From: CAYNRE01 sp964399535
GTDB lineage: Bacteria > Planctomycetota > Planctomycetia > Pirellulales > CAYNRE01
Assembly (NCBI GenBank): GCA_964399535.1
Contig: CAYNRE010000050.1
Coordinates: 1-64,000 of the forward strand
Reading direction: 5' to 3'
Length of the DNA stretch: 64,000 nt
This document shows positions 1 to 8,157 of the stretch, in pieces. Numbering within the stretch: the first letter of the stretch is position 1; each line of letters starts with the position of its first letter. A program made the translations under genes and the position numbers. The notes beneath the pieces were generated by a model. That model was not told the DNA's origin, made no database searches, and was given only the letters and a program-made list of their open reading frames with translations.

Positions 1-834
1 GTCGAACGCTTCGCCGGTGTAGAGGTGCGTTGTCGTGCCTTCGCCGACGTGAGCTACCAACACGCCGTAGGCTTGATAAACGTAGCTGGCGGTGATGCCC
101 GCGGCGCCATCAGTCAATAGCCGCGTGCTGCCTTGGTGATCAGACAGGAAATACGCAACGACGTTCGCCGTCTCTTCCAGTTCCGCGGAGTCCTGCGTCG
201 TCTGCGAGAGTAGGCCGTGTCCATACACGTAACAGACCCTCGGCGTGTCGGTCGGAAGCGGCGCGGTTACGCTCGTTCCCGAAGCGCTCACCGTGCGCTC
301 TTCGATCGTCTGTGCGTAGCCGGTCAGGCTTTGGTGATCGACCAGATTAGCGGTCGCGGTGGTCGTGGCCGCTTCTTCCGAGGTGCCGGGCGCGATGGTC
401 TTCGTCTCAGTCGAGCCAACGCGAATGCCGTCGTTGTCGTAGACATAGCTGGATTCGATTGTCACCGGGTCGCTGTTCTCGGTCCGCTCGATCGCGGCTC
501 CCGTCAAACGATTTCGGACATCGAAGATATACGAGTCTGACTCAGCGCCGCTGCCGGTGCGAATCTTCGAGGTCTGGTTACCCTGCGTATCGTAGTCATA
601 GGCGACTTCGTACTCGGGCGACCAGGTTGCGCCCTCATCGGTCGAAGTTTCCCCCGTCTCGGCAAACAGCCGATCGCGGGCGTCATAGTCGTAGGTCACG
701 CGCTGCACGCCGCTGCTCCGCGTGGTGGTCATCTCGCGCCGATTGCCGACAAGGTCCAGCGCATAATCGATCGTGTAGTCCTGCGCGTCAATTGCGCTGT
801 CATGCGATTCCCGGGTCAGCCGCCCTGCGGCGTC
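1..834 (-). pseudogene. Orphan RHS/YD-repeat core cassette, no start codon, runs off the window
   Basis: Translating the minus strand from 834 down to 1 gives one uninterrupted frame that is clearly an RHS core: DAAGRLTRE, YALDLVGNR, YDARDRL, FDVRNRL and YVYDNDGIRV occur in order, followed by the DHQGSTRLLTD block typical of the end of an RHS shell. It matches, block for block, the middle of the larger RHS gene at 1269-3296 (DALGRLTRE, YVLDLASNR, YDARDRL, FDVRNRL, YTYNDDGIRV), but the two have diverged. The frame is open upstream only to a TAG at about 892-894, has no start there, and overlaps the end of the small membrane gene in a different frame. This fits a displaced, silent C-terminal cassette of a polymorphic toxin locus. 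Its tip lies outside the window. It could instead be a decayed second RHS gene. Confidence 0.8.
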
Positions 835-1213
835 AGGAACGAGACTCGCGATGAAGACTTCTGACCGCAAACACGAATGACGTAGCAAACACTAGAAAGG
901 ACACTGCTTGGAGTGCTTCAGGTTTTAAGTGCACAGGCCCTTCATCAGTAAACACCAGGCCTGGGACAAACGCACTAATTGTAACTATTGCAGATTCATA
1001 GACACGAAACACAGGATCGGACCGTGTCCAAAACTGTTCGTATGGCGTTATGGGTATAGTAATATCGAATGGTATATAAAGGCCGCCAGGTAACCACACG
1101 CCACTCCATACGACGATTGCAAGTAGCATGCCGTAGCCCGCAACCGCAGAGATCGCGAGTAACACGCAACCTAGCAATCGCCGTAAATTGAGCACGAAAT
1201 GCGAGAAGGACAT
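833..1213 (-). CDS. Small three-helix membrane protein in the immunity position of the RHS locus
   Basis: This 126-residue protein has three hydrophobic stretches: about residues 9-38 (rich in L, A, V), 67-88 and 104-118. It has no motif I recognise. It starts at ATG 1213 with AAGGA about nine bases upstream, and lies 55 bp downstream of the stop of the RHS gene on the same strand. In polymorphic toxin loci this position normally holds the immunity gene, and membrane immunity proteins are known. That role is inferred from position only. The DNA is visibly richer in A and T than the RHS core on either side, as is usual for exchangeable tip/immunity modules. Its stop codon overlaps the first codons of the orphan RHS cassette. 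Confidence 0.6.
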   Translation of the reverse strand: MSFSHFVLNLRRLLGCVLLAISAVAGYGMLLAIVVWSGVWLPGGLYIPFDITIPITPYEQFWTRSDPVFRVYESAIVTISAFVPGLVFTDEGPVHLKPEALQAVSFLVFATSFVFAVRSLHRESRS

Positions 1214-1268
1214 TTACCATTTCCTTACTAACGGCACACAGTTTAACGGCTAATTCACTGCCGTTCGC

Positions 1269-3296
1269 TTATCCAGCACATCCGCATCGAAATAAGTCGA
1301 ACCACTTGCTAAGCGACGCTTCTACTGTCGGTTGTGGCGAGGTCCCGTCGCGGGGATCGGAAACGCCCAAATGCAGAACCCAGATCGCAGCATGATAGAT
1401 TCTTTCGCTGACGTGGTTGGCAGCGACAGCAGGGGCATTCTTGAATGTCGTGTCTTCGTGTCCAGGCGTGCCAAAACCGAGACCAAATTTCGCTCGCGCC
1501 TCTTGATAGGTTGGCCACGGTTGCCAAGCCGCTTGGAAGCTTCGGTCGTCACCAAGCACTGACAGCATTTCGCTCATGGCTTCCTCGACAGCAAGTCGCC
1601 TTACTTTCGCCGGAAACTGCACTTCGCTATCAATAAGCGACATTAGCCACGGAGCCCGTTTGTTGCTTTCAACTTCAGTGTAGAACCACGCGTGAAAGAA
1701 CTCGTTTAAAAGAATGCCTATCGGGAAAGAGCCATCGTTACCCGAGATGATCGATGTGTGAGTGCGAGAGAATCTGTCGAACACCGAAGTCGGTAATTCG
1801 ATTCCTGTATATAGCCAGTCCCGACGAAAGCTAGGTGTTTCGCCGCTGACGCGTACAGCAGTTCCATTGTCCTTATTCCATTTTGCCAGATACTCAGGGA
1901 GGCTGTAAGAGCGGGTGACTTCAAGGACTTGGTCCCAAAACTGAGGAATGTTGATGGCTCCAAGCAGAGTGTGAGCGACGGCCAAAACCGCAAACTCAGC
2001 CCCCCAGCCAGTTGGGTCAACCATTTCCACCGGATCATGATGTCCATACCCAAAATCCTGGAACGTCAGCGGGTCGAGCAGGCTTCCTTCCCAGGGGTCC
2101 ATCCCCACGAAGCGGCCGGACTCGTGATTTAGGTATCTTGCCCGCAGGTACGTCAGTCCCAGTCCGCTGTCCCAGACTTCAGCCCGGTAGAGGTGCGTAT
2201 TCGGCGTGGCCCCGCCGACGAGATGGGTCTCGGCAAGGAGCGTGCCGAACGATTGGTAGCGATAGGCGTCGGTCACCGGCACCGGGTCGAGCGGCGCCGC
2301 CGGCAGGGCGACCAGTTGTCGCACGCCGCTGTGGGCGTCTTGCAGGTAGAACGATGGCACCGGATCGCCGCCGCCGTCGGGCCGGGTCTGTGAGATGAGC
2401 TGGATGCCAAACACGTACGACACGGTGGGCACCGCTGTGGGTGCCGGTGGTGTGACTGAGCTGCCGGTGGCGGTCGCCTCACGCTCTTCGATCGCCTGGG
2501 CGTAGCCGGTGACGTTCGAGTCGTCGATCAGGTAGGTCGTGGCGGTCGTGGCCGGGTCGCTGTTCAGCGCGCGGGTCTCTTGCTTACTCACGCGAATTCC
2601 GTCGTCGTTGTACGTGTAGCTCGCGGAGCGGTGCTCGACGTCGCTATTGGCCAGCGTGCGCGTGGTTTGCATGCCCGCCAGCCGATTCCGCACGTCGAAA
2701 TCGTACGCGGTGGTCTCGGGCAGTGCGCCGGTGCGGTTCAGCGTGCGCTGCGAACCGTTGGCATCGTACCCGTACACAATGGAGTACTCGGCCACGTCGT
2801 CCAGGAAACCATCTTCCCGGAGCAACCGGTCCCGGGCATCGTACTGGGAATCGACGCGCTGCACCGTCGCGCCCTTGGTCGTGGTCTTGGTCAGGCGATT
2901 GCTTGCCAGGTCGAGCACGTAGTCGATCGCGTAGTCTTCGCCGCTGGCCGAACTAGTGCGCTTTTCACGGGTCAAGCGGCCCAGGGCATCGTACACGTAA
3001 TCGACCGTGGCCGAGATCAGGCTCGCGTCGGGCTGCTGAACTAACTCATCGACATGGACGATTCGGCCCGTCGGATCTCGCTCGTAATCAAACGCCGACA
3101 ACACCGGATTATCGGTCAAGTCTTCCGGCGTGTCATCAGGTCCGTAGTTGGTGAGCAGGTCAAGCCGCCCCTGGGCGTCGTACGCTGGGTGGCACCGACA
3201 CACGAAGTGCGTCGGTGTTGCGAAGCAACGAGAGGTTGGTACGGTGGGCGGCGCACCCTCTTTTGCCTTCGGCACCGCGACAATTGTCGGGGCCAC
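1269..3296 (-). CDS. RHS/YD-repeat protein, N-terminally truncated, with variable C-terminal tip
   Basis: The longest frame has 675 codons from a GTG at 3296. Residues about 40-430 are YD/RHS repeats ending in the conserved core terminus (LRARYLNHESGRFVGMDPW, then DPVEMVDPTGW at about 421-431). A 244-residue tip of unrelated, lower-GC sequence follows. Such proteins build a hollow shell that encloses a toxic tip, cleaved near the conserved motif. The tip contains NEFFHAWF (about 531-538) and, 36 residues further, VEEAMSEML. This resembles an HExxH...E zinc-peptidase site with Asn in place of the first His. At 675 residues it is short for an RHS protein: no signal peptide, N-terminal secretion domain or long shell is present. 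The first 38 or so residues are encoded by an inverted-repeat element, so the annotated start is doubtful and the gene may be a 5'-truncated remnant. Confidence 0.75.
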   Translation of the reverse strand: MAPTIVAVPKAKEGAPPTVPTSRCFATPTHFVCRCHPAYDAQGRLDLLTNYGPDDTPEDLTDNPVLSAFDYERDPTGRIVHVDELVQQPDASLISATVDYVYDALGRLTREKRTSSASGEDYAIDYVLDLASNRLTKTTTKGATVQRVDSQYDARDRLLREDGFLDDVAEYSIVYGYDANGSQRTLNRTGALPETTAYDFDVRNRLAGMQTTRTLANSDVEHRSASYTYNDDGIRVSKQETRALNSDPATTATTYLIDDSNVTGYAQAIEEREATATGSSVTPPAPTAVPTVSYVFGIQLISQTRPDGGGDPVPSFYLQDAHSGVRQLVALPAAPLDPVPVTDAYRYQSFGTLLAETHLVGGATPNTHLYRAEVWDSGLGLTYLRARYLNHESGRFVGMDPWEGSLLDPLTFQDFGYGHHDPVEMVDPTGWGAEFAVLAVAHTLLGAINIPQFWDQVLEVTRSYSLPEYLAKWNKDNGTAVRVSGETPSFRRDWLYTGIELPTSVFDRFSRTHTSIISGNDGSFPIGILLNEFFHAWFYTEVESNKRAPWLMSLIDSEVQFPAKVRRLAVEEAMSEMLSVLGDDRSFQAAWQPWPTYQEARAKFGLGFGTPGHEDTTFKNAPAVAANHVSERIYHAAIWVLHLGVSDPRDGTSPQPTVEASLSKWFDLFRCGCAG

Positions 3297-3302
3297 CCAG
3301 CG
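3183..3302. repeat. 120-bp hairpin-rich element with 18-bp terminal inverted repeats
   Basis: The left end reads cgctgggtggcaccgaca (3183-3200). The right end (3285-3302) is its reverse complement with one mismatch. Inside are further small hairpins: 3193-3217 and 3218-3228 with GAA loops, TGCC-TTC-GGCA at 3264-3274, and the palindrome CGACAATTGTCG at 3278-3289. No protein gene fits inside, although the RHS frame reads through it and uses a GTG at 3296 within the right terminal repeat. The structure suggests a miniature inverted-repeat or REP-like element. It joins directly to RHS coding sequence (YDAQGRL) at its left edge. No transposase is nearby. Confidence 0.65.
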
Positions 3303-3419
3303 GTGGTGCCGATATTATTGAAGTGGTAGTACCGCCGTGTCCAGTTCCCGCCCACCTTGCCCACTCGCGGTCGGCAGACTCGCGATTATCGTAGAGCTAC
3401 CGACGACTCTCCCGGCCCG

Positions 3420-4553
3420 CTAGCCGCCCGATTCGTCCCAGGTGGGCGTGGGGCTAGGCGCCGCTTCCTTGGCGGGCGGCGCGCTTACCACCCGATGCGT
3501 GCGCGGCAGCGGCGGGGCGTGGCGATAATACTCGGTGCGGGCCATGTACATCATGGTTTCCTGCAACCGTTTGTTCCGTCCCAGTTGGTCGGCCAAGAGG
3601 GCCACGGCGCCGATGATGGTGCCCACGATGAGCGACGCGCAGCCGAACAACAGCGTGGTGCTTACCGGTTGGTTGGGCGATGGCCCCTCGTTCACCACGG
3701 CCACGAGAATGGCAATCAACCCCGACAGGAGAAACAGGACCGACTGCACGCCGAAAAACATCAGCGGCCGTGTATCACGGATGGCCCGCGCCAAAATCGT
3801 GAACGTTTGCAGCCCGTAAATCAAGAGGCTGCCGGCCACGCGGCTGGTGCCGAACTCGCGCACGCCGCGCACCCGGATGGGCATTTCGGTCATCCGAATG
3901 CCCTTGGAGGCGCCGTCGATGATCATTTCTTGCGTGTAGGTGAACCGGCTGTACAGGTTCAGCCGCAGGGCCGTGTCGCGGGTATAGGCGCGAAACCCGC
4001 AGGCCACGTCGGTGAAGTCGCCGCCCCAAATCACCAGGTTAACGAGTTGCGAGAGGAACCGGCCCCCCGCCTTCTTGATCCAAGGCATTTCGGGCACCCA
4101 TTCGGGCTTGCGGTAGCGGGTGCCGACCACCAGTCCGTAGCCCTCGGACAAGATGGGCTGAATGACGGTGGGAATGTCTTCGGGCCGGAATTGGCCATCG
4201 GAGTCCATGCTTACGATCAGGTCGGCGCCGTGTCGCAGGGCGGCATCGAGCCCGGTGGCCACGGCGGCCCCCACGCCCAGGTTCACCGTATGGCTGACCA
4301 CCAGGGCATCGCACTTGCTGGCCAACTCGACGGTGCGGTCGGTCGAGCCGTCGTCGACCACGATCACCTCCACGATGCCGACGCCGGCGATATCGCGCGG
4401 CACCCGGTGAATCATGTCGGTGATCGTCTTCTCTTCGTTTAGCGCCGGCATCACCACCACCAGCTTGGGCAGCGGTGGCTCGCGAAACGACCGTTCGCCC
4501 GGTCGATCGTGAAAGTGGCGGTACGACAGGCTGGAGTTGATCAGGGGCGACAT
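3420..4553 (-). CDS. Family 2 glycosyltransferase with C-terminal membrane anchor (DPM1/DPG-synthase-like)
   Basis: A GT-A nucleotide-sugar binding domain covers about residues 29-250, with PALNEE (36-41), VVDDGSTDRT (65-74) and the metal-binding DSD in MDSDG (116-120). Two membrane helices follow (about 268-297 and 310-336), then a Pro-rich tail. This is the layout of polyprenyl-phosphate sugar transferases, which load a sugar on a lipid carrier at the cytoplasmic face. The gene lies 13 bp downstream of a GT39-type membrane transferase on the same strand. That is a natural pairing: one makes the lipid-linked sugar and the other uses it outside the membrane. The sugar cannot be told from the sequence. 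Length (377) is normal. Confidence 0.85.
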   Translation of the reverse strand: MSPLINSSLSYRHFHDRPGERSFREPPLPKLVVVMPALNEEKTITDMIHRVPRDIAGVGIVEVIVVDDGSTDRTVELASKCDALVVSHTVNLGVGAAVATGLDAALRHGADLIVSMDSDGQFRPEDIPTVIQPILSEGYGLVVGTRYRKPEWVPEMPWIKKAGGRFLSQLVNLVIWGGDFTDVACGFRAYTRDTALRLNLYSRFTYTQEMIIDGASKGIRMTEMPIRVRGVREFGTSRVAGSLLIYGLQTFTILARAIRDTRPLMFFGVQSVLFLLSGLIAILVAVVNEGPSPNQPVSTTLLFGCASLIVGTIIGAVALLADQLGRNKRLQETMMYMARTEYYRHAPPLPRTHRVVSAPPAKEAAPSPTPTWDESGG

Positions 4554-4566
4554 AGCCGGCGGTACA

Positions 4567-6297
4567 TCAAGGGCTTCGGGGCAAATCAGGCTCGCGATCC
4601 GCAGGATGCATGGTATCCAGCGGTACGCGAATTACGCGATCGAGTCCGGGAAACTGAATCTCCAATTCCGGCGCCGTCGGGGTCTGGGCCGCCGGATACT
4701 CGTAGACCTCGAGCGTTCGGGCTCGCAAAAGGCCACCCGTATTGCGGACGGGTATTTGGGCCAGCGGACGGAAGGCTTCGGTTCGCACCAGCCGCCGCAA
4801 GCGGGCTCCCGGCTCGGTCCGCGCGACATCGTAGTCCTCGACCACAACATATCGCACGGCGTACCGCTGGAGAAAGTCGAACAACTCCTGATCGCTCTCG
4901 ATCAGGTTGCGGAACTGCACATCGCGGTACGAGGCAAACGTGTACAGCATCTTGCTTCCCCGCAGCACCAGGCGTCGGCGTGGATCGTACTGGCGGGAAA
5001 AGAAGACGAAATCGCCGTCCCAGGCCCCGTCGATCAGAACGGCTGCCCCCCCATCGAGTGCCGCCACGAACTGGGCCGCTTGTTCGTGGCCGGTAATCCA
5101 GGGGGGCTCCGACCGCACGGCCCGCACCGTTACCGGTACCACCAGCACGGCCGCCAGGGCCAAGGCCAGCCAGCGCGGCCGACCCTCTCGCCAGGCCGCC
5201 ATCAGCCCGTAGGCGGCCAGCACCGCGAAAGGGGGCATCCACAGAAAGGCGTAGCGCGCGTGATGGCCCGTCAAACCAATCTGAAACAAGTAAAAGCCGA
5301 TCAGCCAGAGCCACCAGAGCCGGGCAGCCGGACGACGCAGGGGGTCGATCCACGACCATAGGGCCCCCGCCGACGCGGCCGCCAGCACTTCCCAGCCCAC
5401 GACGGTCGGAAGCTTCGCCGGAAAGCAGGAAAGATGTTGCCAACTGAGCCGCGACCCCGCCGGGCCGCTCAGTACTGCCCGCAGGTGAAAGGGAGCCGAG
5501 GCCGCGGTGACCAACAGATAGCCCAGGCCGCCGCAAGCCAACAGGCCCAGCAGCCACCAGGTAAGTGGTCGGCGAACCAGCGATCGGCCGTGTGCCGACA
5601 AAACCACCAGCCCATGCACCGGAAGCAAAAACGCGGTGGTCTGCTTCGTGGCCAGGCAGCCGGCCAGCCCCAACAGCCAAAGCATCGCTCGCCAGCGACC
5701 GCCGCGGCGCAGCCATTCGTCGAGCGCCAGGCTCGCCAGCAGCATCATGCAAACCGAGGGGGCCTCGAGCATCGTCTGGCGCGACCAAAAAAGCACCAGG
5801 GGGTTGGTCAGGTAGAACCACGCCGCCCAAAACCCCAAGGCGGTGCCGCTGGTCCGCCGCACCAGTTCGAACAGCGCCCACACGCCCAGCACGTGGTACG
5901 CGGCCACGGTCAGCCGGGCGGTGGGAGCCGAGATGCCCAGCACCGCGAAGAAGGCGGCTTCCACGGTGTGAAACAGGGGCGGGTAGTAGTTCGGTATTCC
6001 CAGGCACGGATAACGGGCGTAATAGGCCTCGGCGTAGGTCACGGGGTGCCAGTAGCCCCCCTCGCGCAGCATATCGAGCAGAAACACTCCGCTCATCGCG
6101 TGCCGGGCGGCGTCGTTGAGTCGAAAGCCGCCGTAGGTAACCAAGCGCAGCGTGAGCAAGGCGGCAGCCAGGCAAACTACCCCCCGTGCTGTCGCGGTCG
6201 CGGCGGGACCACGGCACCAACGGGCCCAACCCCCTGGCCGCTCGGCGCCGGTCGCCTGAAGAACCTGGTCTGCCGCGGCGCTGGCCGGGTCGCTCAT
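4567..6297 (-). CDS. Multi-spanning membrane glycosyltransferase, GT39/ArnT-like (PMT superfamily)
   Basis: The 576-residue product has about ten or more hydrophobic segments from residue 40 to 410. A short soluble part of about 160 residues follows. After the first helix comes the loop NDAARHAMSGVFLLD, in the position of the acidic catalytic loop of PMT/ArnT enzymes. YPCLGIPNYYPPLFH follows, again typical of this superfamily. Such enzymes move a sugar from a polyprenyl-phosphate donor to a lipid, glycan or protein on the outer face of the membrane. It is the first gene of a two-gene unit with the GT2 enzyme at 3420-4553. Acceptor and sugar are unknown. Confidence 0.8.
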   Translation of the reverse strand: MSDPASAAADQVLQATGAERPGGWARWCRGPAATATARGVVCLAAALLTLRLVTYGGFRLNDAARHAMSGVFLLDMLREGGYWHPVTYAEAYYARYPCLGIPNYYPPLFHTVEAAFFAVLGISAPTARLTVAAYHVLGVWALFELVRRTSGTALGFWAAWFYLTNPLVLFWSRQTMLEAPSVCMMLLASLALDEWLRRGGRWRAMLWLLGLAGCLATKQTTAFLLPVHGLVVLSAHGRSLVRRPLTWWLLGLLACGGLGYLLVTAASAPFHLRAVLSGPAGSRLSWQHLSCFPAKLPTVVGWEVLAAASAGALWSWIDPLRRPAARLWWLWLIGFYLFQIGLTGHHARYAFLWMPPFAVLAAYGLMAAWREGRPRWLALALAAVLVVPVTVRAVRSEPPWITGHEQAAQFVAALDGGAAVLIDGAWDGDFVFFSRQYDPRRRLVLRGSKMLYTFASYRDVQFRNLIESDQELFDFLQRYAVRYVVVEDYDVARTEPGARLRRLVRTEAFRPLAQIPVRNTGGLLRARTLEVYEYPAAQTPTAPELEIQFPGLDRVIRVPLDTMHPADREPDLPRSP

Positions 6298-6566
6298 GGC
6301 CGCTCAACTTGAAACCGCGGTGGACCCAGGCGGCCAGCTTGCGGGCCGTCGCGGTCCGTGGAAAGAACGCCGTCCGCGGCCGCACCGGCCTAGCGATTTG
6401 AGCCGCGGCACTCGCTATGTTTCGCACCGGAAGGCCCCCACCCGCCGGGAATACCATCCCGGTATTGTAGGTTCGGGGGGGACCCAAGGGCGAGGAAAAA
6501 GACCGGACGGAAAGGCAAATCTCTCGGTGATTTGCCCGGGAGGGCCGCTATTTTCGGCAAGAACCT

Positions 6567-7277
6567 TTAACTTGCCGAGCCGGTTTCCGAGGGCTGGTCG
6601 GCTTTGGCCTGGGCCTCGATCTGGGCAGCCGTCTGCCAAAGTCGGAATCCACCCTCGAAGGCCAGGCGGTTGTCGCCGCGCCGCACTCCGCCGGGCAACT
6701 CGACCAGCTTCTTGGCGTTGCCGCCGCCGATCACGGTGTCTTCCGCCACCATCGCCGCCCGCAGGTGTTCGACGACGCGCAGCACGTGGCGGCGCCAGCG
6801 GTCGAGCCCCATTCGGTCCAGGCCCCGTTGCCCCAGGTATTCTTCGAAGCTGCGTTGCTTGCGATAGGGCAAATGGGCCAGTTCCAGCGGCACGATCTGC
6901 CCATGGACCACCATGGCCGACCCCAACCCGGTTCCCAACCCCAAGAACAAAAGCCGGCCCGATTGGTAACTACCAAAGGCCTGCATGGCCGCGTCGTTAA
7001 TCAGCTTGACCGGCCGCTCGAAGGCCCCGGCAAAATCGAACCCGACCCAACCGGGACCCAGGTTATGGGGTTCCTTCAATAGCCCCTCGCTGCCGATCGG
7101 GCTGGGGAAGCCCACGCTCACCACGTCGAACTCCCAATCGGCCGCCGCCTGGCGAACGCCCTTGACCAGGTCGTGCGGCGTCAGGGTCGGGCCGGAAGGA
7201 AATTTGCGCGGAGTGGTTTCGCCCTGCAGCAAGCACTTCACGTTCGAGCCGCCGATATCGATGGCCAATACTTTCAT
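6567..7277 (-). CDS. ROK-family sugar kinase, polyphosphate glucokinase-like
   Basis: The protein starts MKVLAIDIGGSNVK, the phosphate-binding loop of the ROK/ASKHA fold. It continues with VGFPSPIG, INDAAMQAFG (catalytic Asp about residue 94) and LGLGTGLGSAMV, then VIGGGNAKKL near the C-terminus. The short length (236) and the lack of the ROK zinc motif CxCGxxGC match the polyphosphate/ATP glucokinase branch rather than NagC-type ROK proteins. The usual ELGH is ELAH here. Predicted role: phosphorylation of glucose to glucose 6-phosphate. GGAGG lies eight bases before ATG 7277. It is the last gene of the same-strand group pgl, rpe, kinase, which supports a role at the entry of the pentose phosphate pathway. 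Confidence 0.75.
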   Translation of the reverse strand: MKVLAIDIGGSNVKCLLQGETTPRKFPSGPTLTPHDLVKGVRQAAADWEFDVVSVGFPSPIGSEGLLKEPHNLGPGWVGFDFAGAFERPVKLINDAAMQAFGSYQSGRLLFLGLGTGLGSAMVVHGQIVPLELAHLPYRKQRSFEEYLGQRGLDRMGLDRWRRHVLRVVEHLRAAMVAEDTVIGGGNAKKLVELPGGVRRGDNRLAFEGGFRLWQTAAQIEAQAKADQPSETGSAS

Positions 7278-7378
7278 GGTCGGTTCCTCCGCCTGGTAAG
7301 GACGTTGCGCCTCCTGGTCGCCGCTTGTCGTTCCGGGCAGCTTCGACTCCGATCGGCCTGGTACTGAAACGGTATCCT

Positions 7379-8077
7379 TTAATCGGCCGACGATTCGCCC
7401 AGCGGCCGGACCGCGCTGCGCAGCCGGTCCATCGCGGCGGCCACCCCCGCGCTAGAGCCGAAAACGGCCGATCCGGCCACGAGCACTTGCGCCCCTTCGG
7501 CCACGACCCGGGGGGCCGTCTGTTCGTCGATTCCGCCATCGACTTCCAACTCGCAACCGGGGTGTAGCTCGTCGATCATTTCACGCACGCGGGCAATTTT
7601 TGGCAACATCCGCTCGATAAACCGCTGCCCGCCGAAGCCTGGGTTCACCGTCATCACCAGTACCAGGTCGACCTGGCGGATGATCTCGCTGAGCAATAGC
7701 TCGGGCGTGGCCGGGTTCAGAGCTACCCCCACCCTCAAACCTAGTTTGCGAATTGCCTCGACGGTGCGGTCCAGATGCGGGGCCTCTTCCACGTGAATGA
7801 TGAGCGTGTCGGAACCCGCATCGGCGAACGCTTGCAGGTATCGCTCCGGCCGCTCGATCATCAGGTGGGTTTCGAGCCGAGCCGGCGTCGCTTTGCGCAG
7901 CGAGGCGATTACCGGTGGGCCAAAGCTGATGTTGGGCACGAAGTGGCCGTCCATCACGTCGAGGTGCAGCCGGTCGGCCCCGGCGGCCACGGCCTCGGCG
8001 GCTTGCTCGGCCAGGCGGCCGAAATCGGCCGCCAGCAGCGAGGGAGCCAGGCGAATCGTCCTTGCAGTTTGGTTCAT
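7379..8077 (-). CDS. rpe: Ribulose-phosphate 3-epimerase
   Basis: This is a complete 232-residue TIM barrel of standard length. It has APSLLAADFGRL, HLDVMDGHFVPNISFGPPV (metal-binding His and Asp), THLMIERPERYL, VMTVNPGFGGQRFI and EVDGGID, all signatures of the family. It interconverts ribulose 5-phosphate and xylulose 5-phosphate. ATG 8077 is preferred over the GTG immediately before it. It sits between the sugar kinase and 6-phosphogluconolactonase on the same strand. Confidence 0.95.
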   Translation of the reverse strand: MNQTARTIRLAPSLLAADFGRLAEQAAEAVAAGADRLHLDVMDGHFVPNISFGPPVIASLRKATPARLETHLMIERPERYLQAFADAGSDTLIIHVEEAPHLDRTVEAIRKLGLRVGVALNPATPELLLSEIIRQVDLVLVMTVNPGFGGQRFIERMLPKIARVREMIDELHPGCELEVDGGIDEQTAPRVVAEGAQVLVAGSAVFGSSAGVAAAMDRLRSAVRPLGESSAD

Positions 8078-8157
8078 CACCCGAGGCTCATCCTAAACAA
8101 TTCAGGTCGCTCGGCGAGTCGGAAAATGGCCTCGGAAAACCGCAGGGCCTGAGTGCC

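Noticed and set aside
996..1220. 74-codon frame overlapping the small membrane gene
   Set aside because: It lacks hydrophobic pattern or motif; the overlapping 126-residue frame has the better ribosome-binding site and clear membrane helices.
3303..3364. Possible further RHS remnant (RYYHFNNIGTT in one minus-strand frame) next to the 120-bp element
   Set aside because: Only about 20 residues, not in frame with the RHS gene on the other side, so chance cannot be excluded.
4586..6487. Open frame of 633 codons on the minus strand in another phase of the GT39 gene
   Set aside because: Composition is Arg/Gly/Pro-rich without any motif, while the other phase gives a clear membrane glycosyltransferase.
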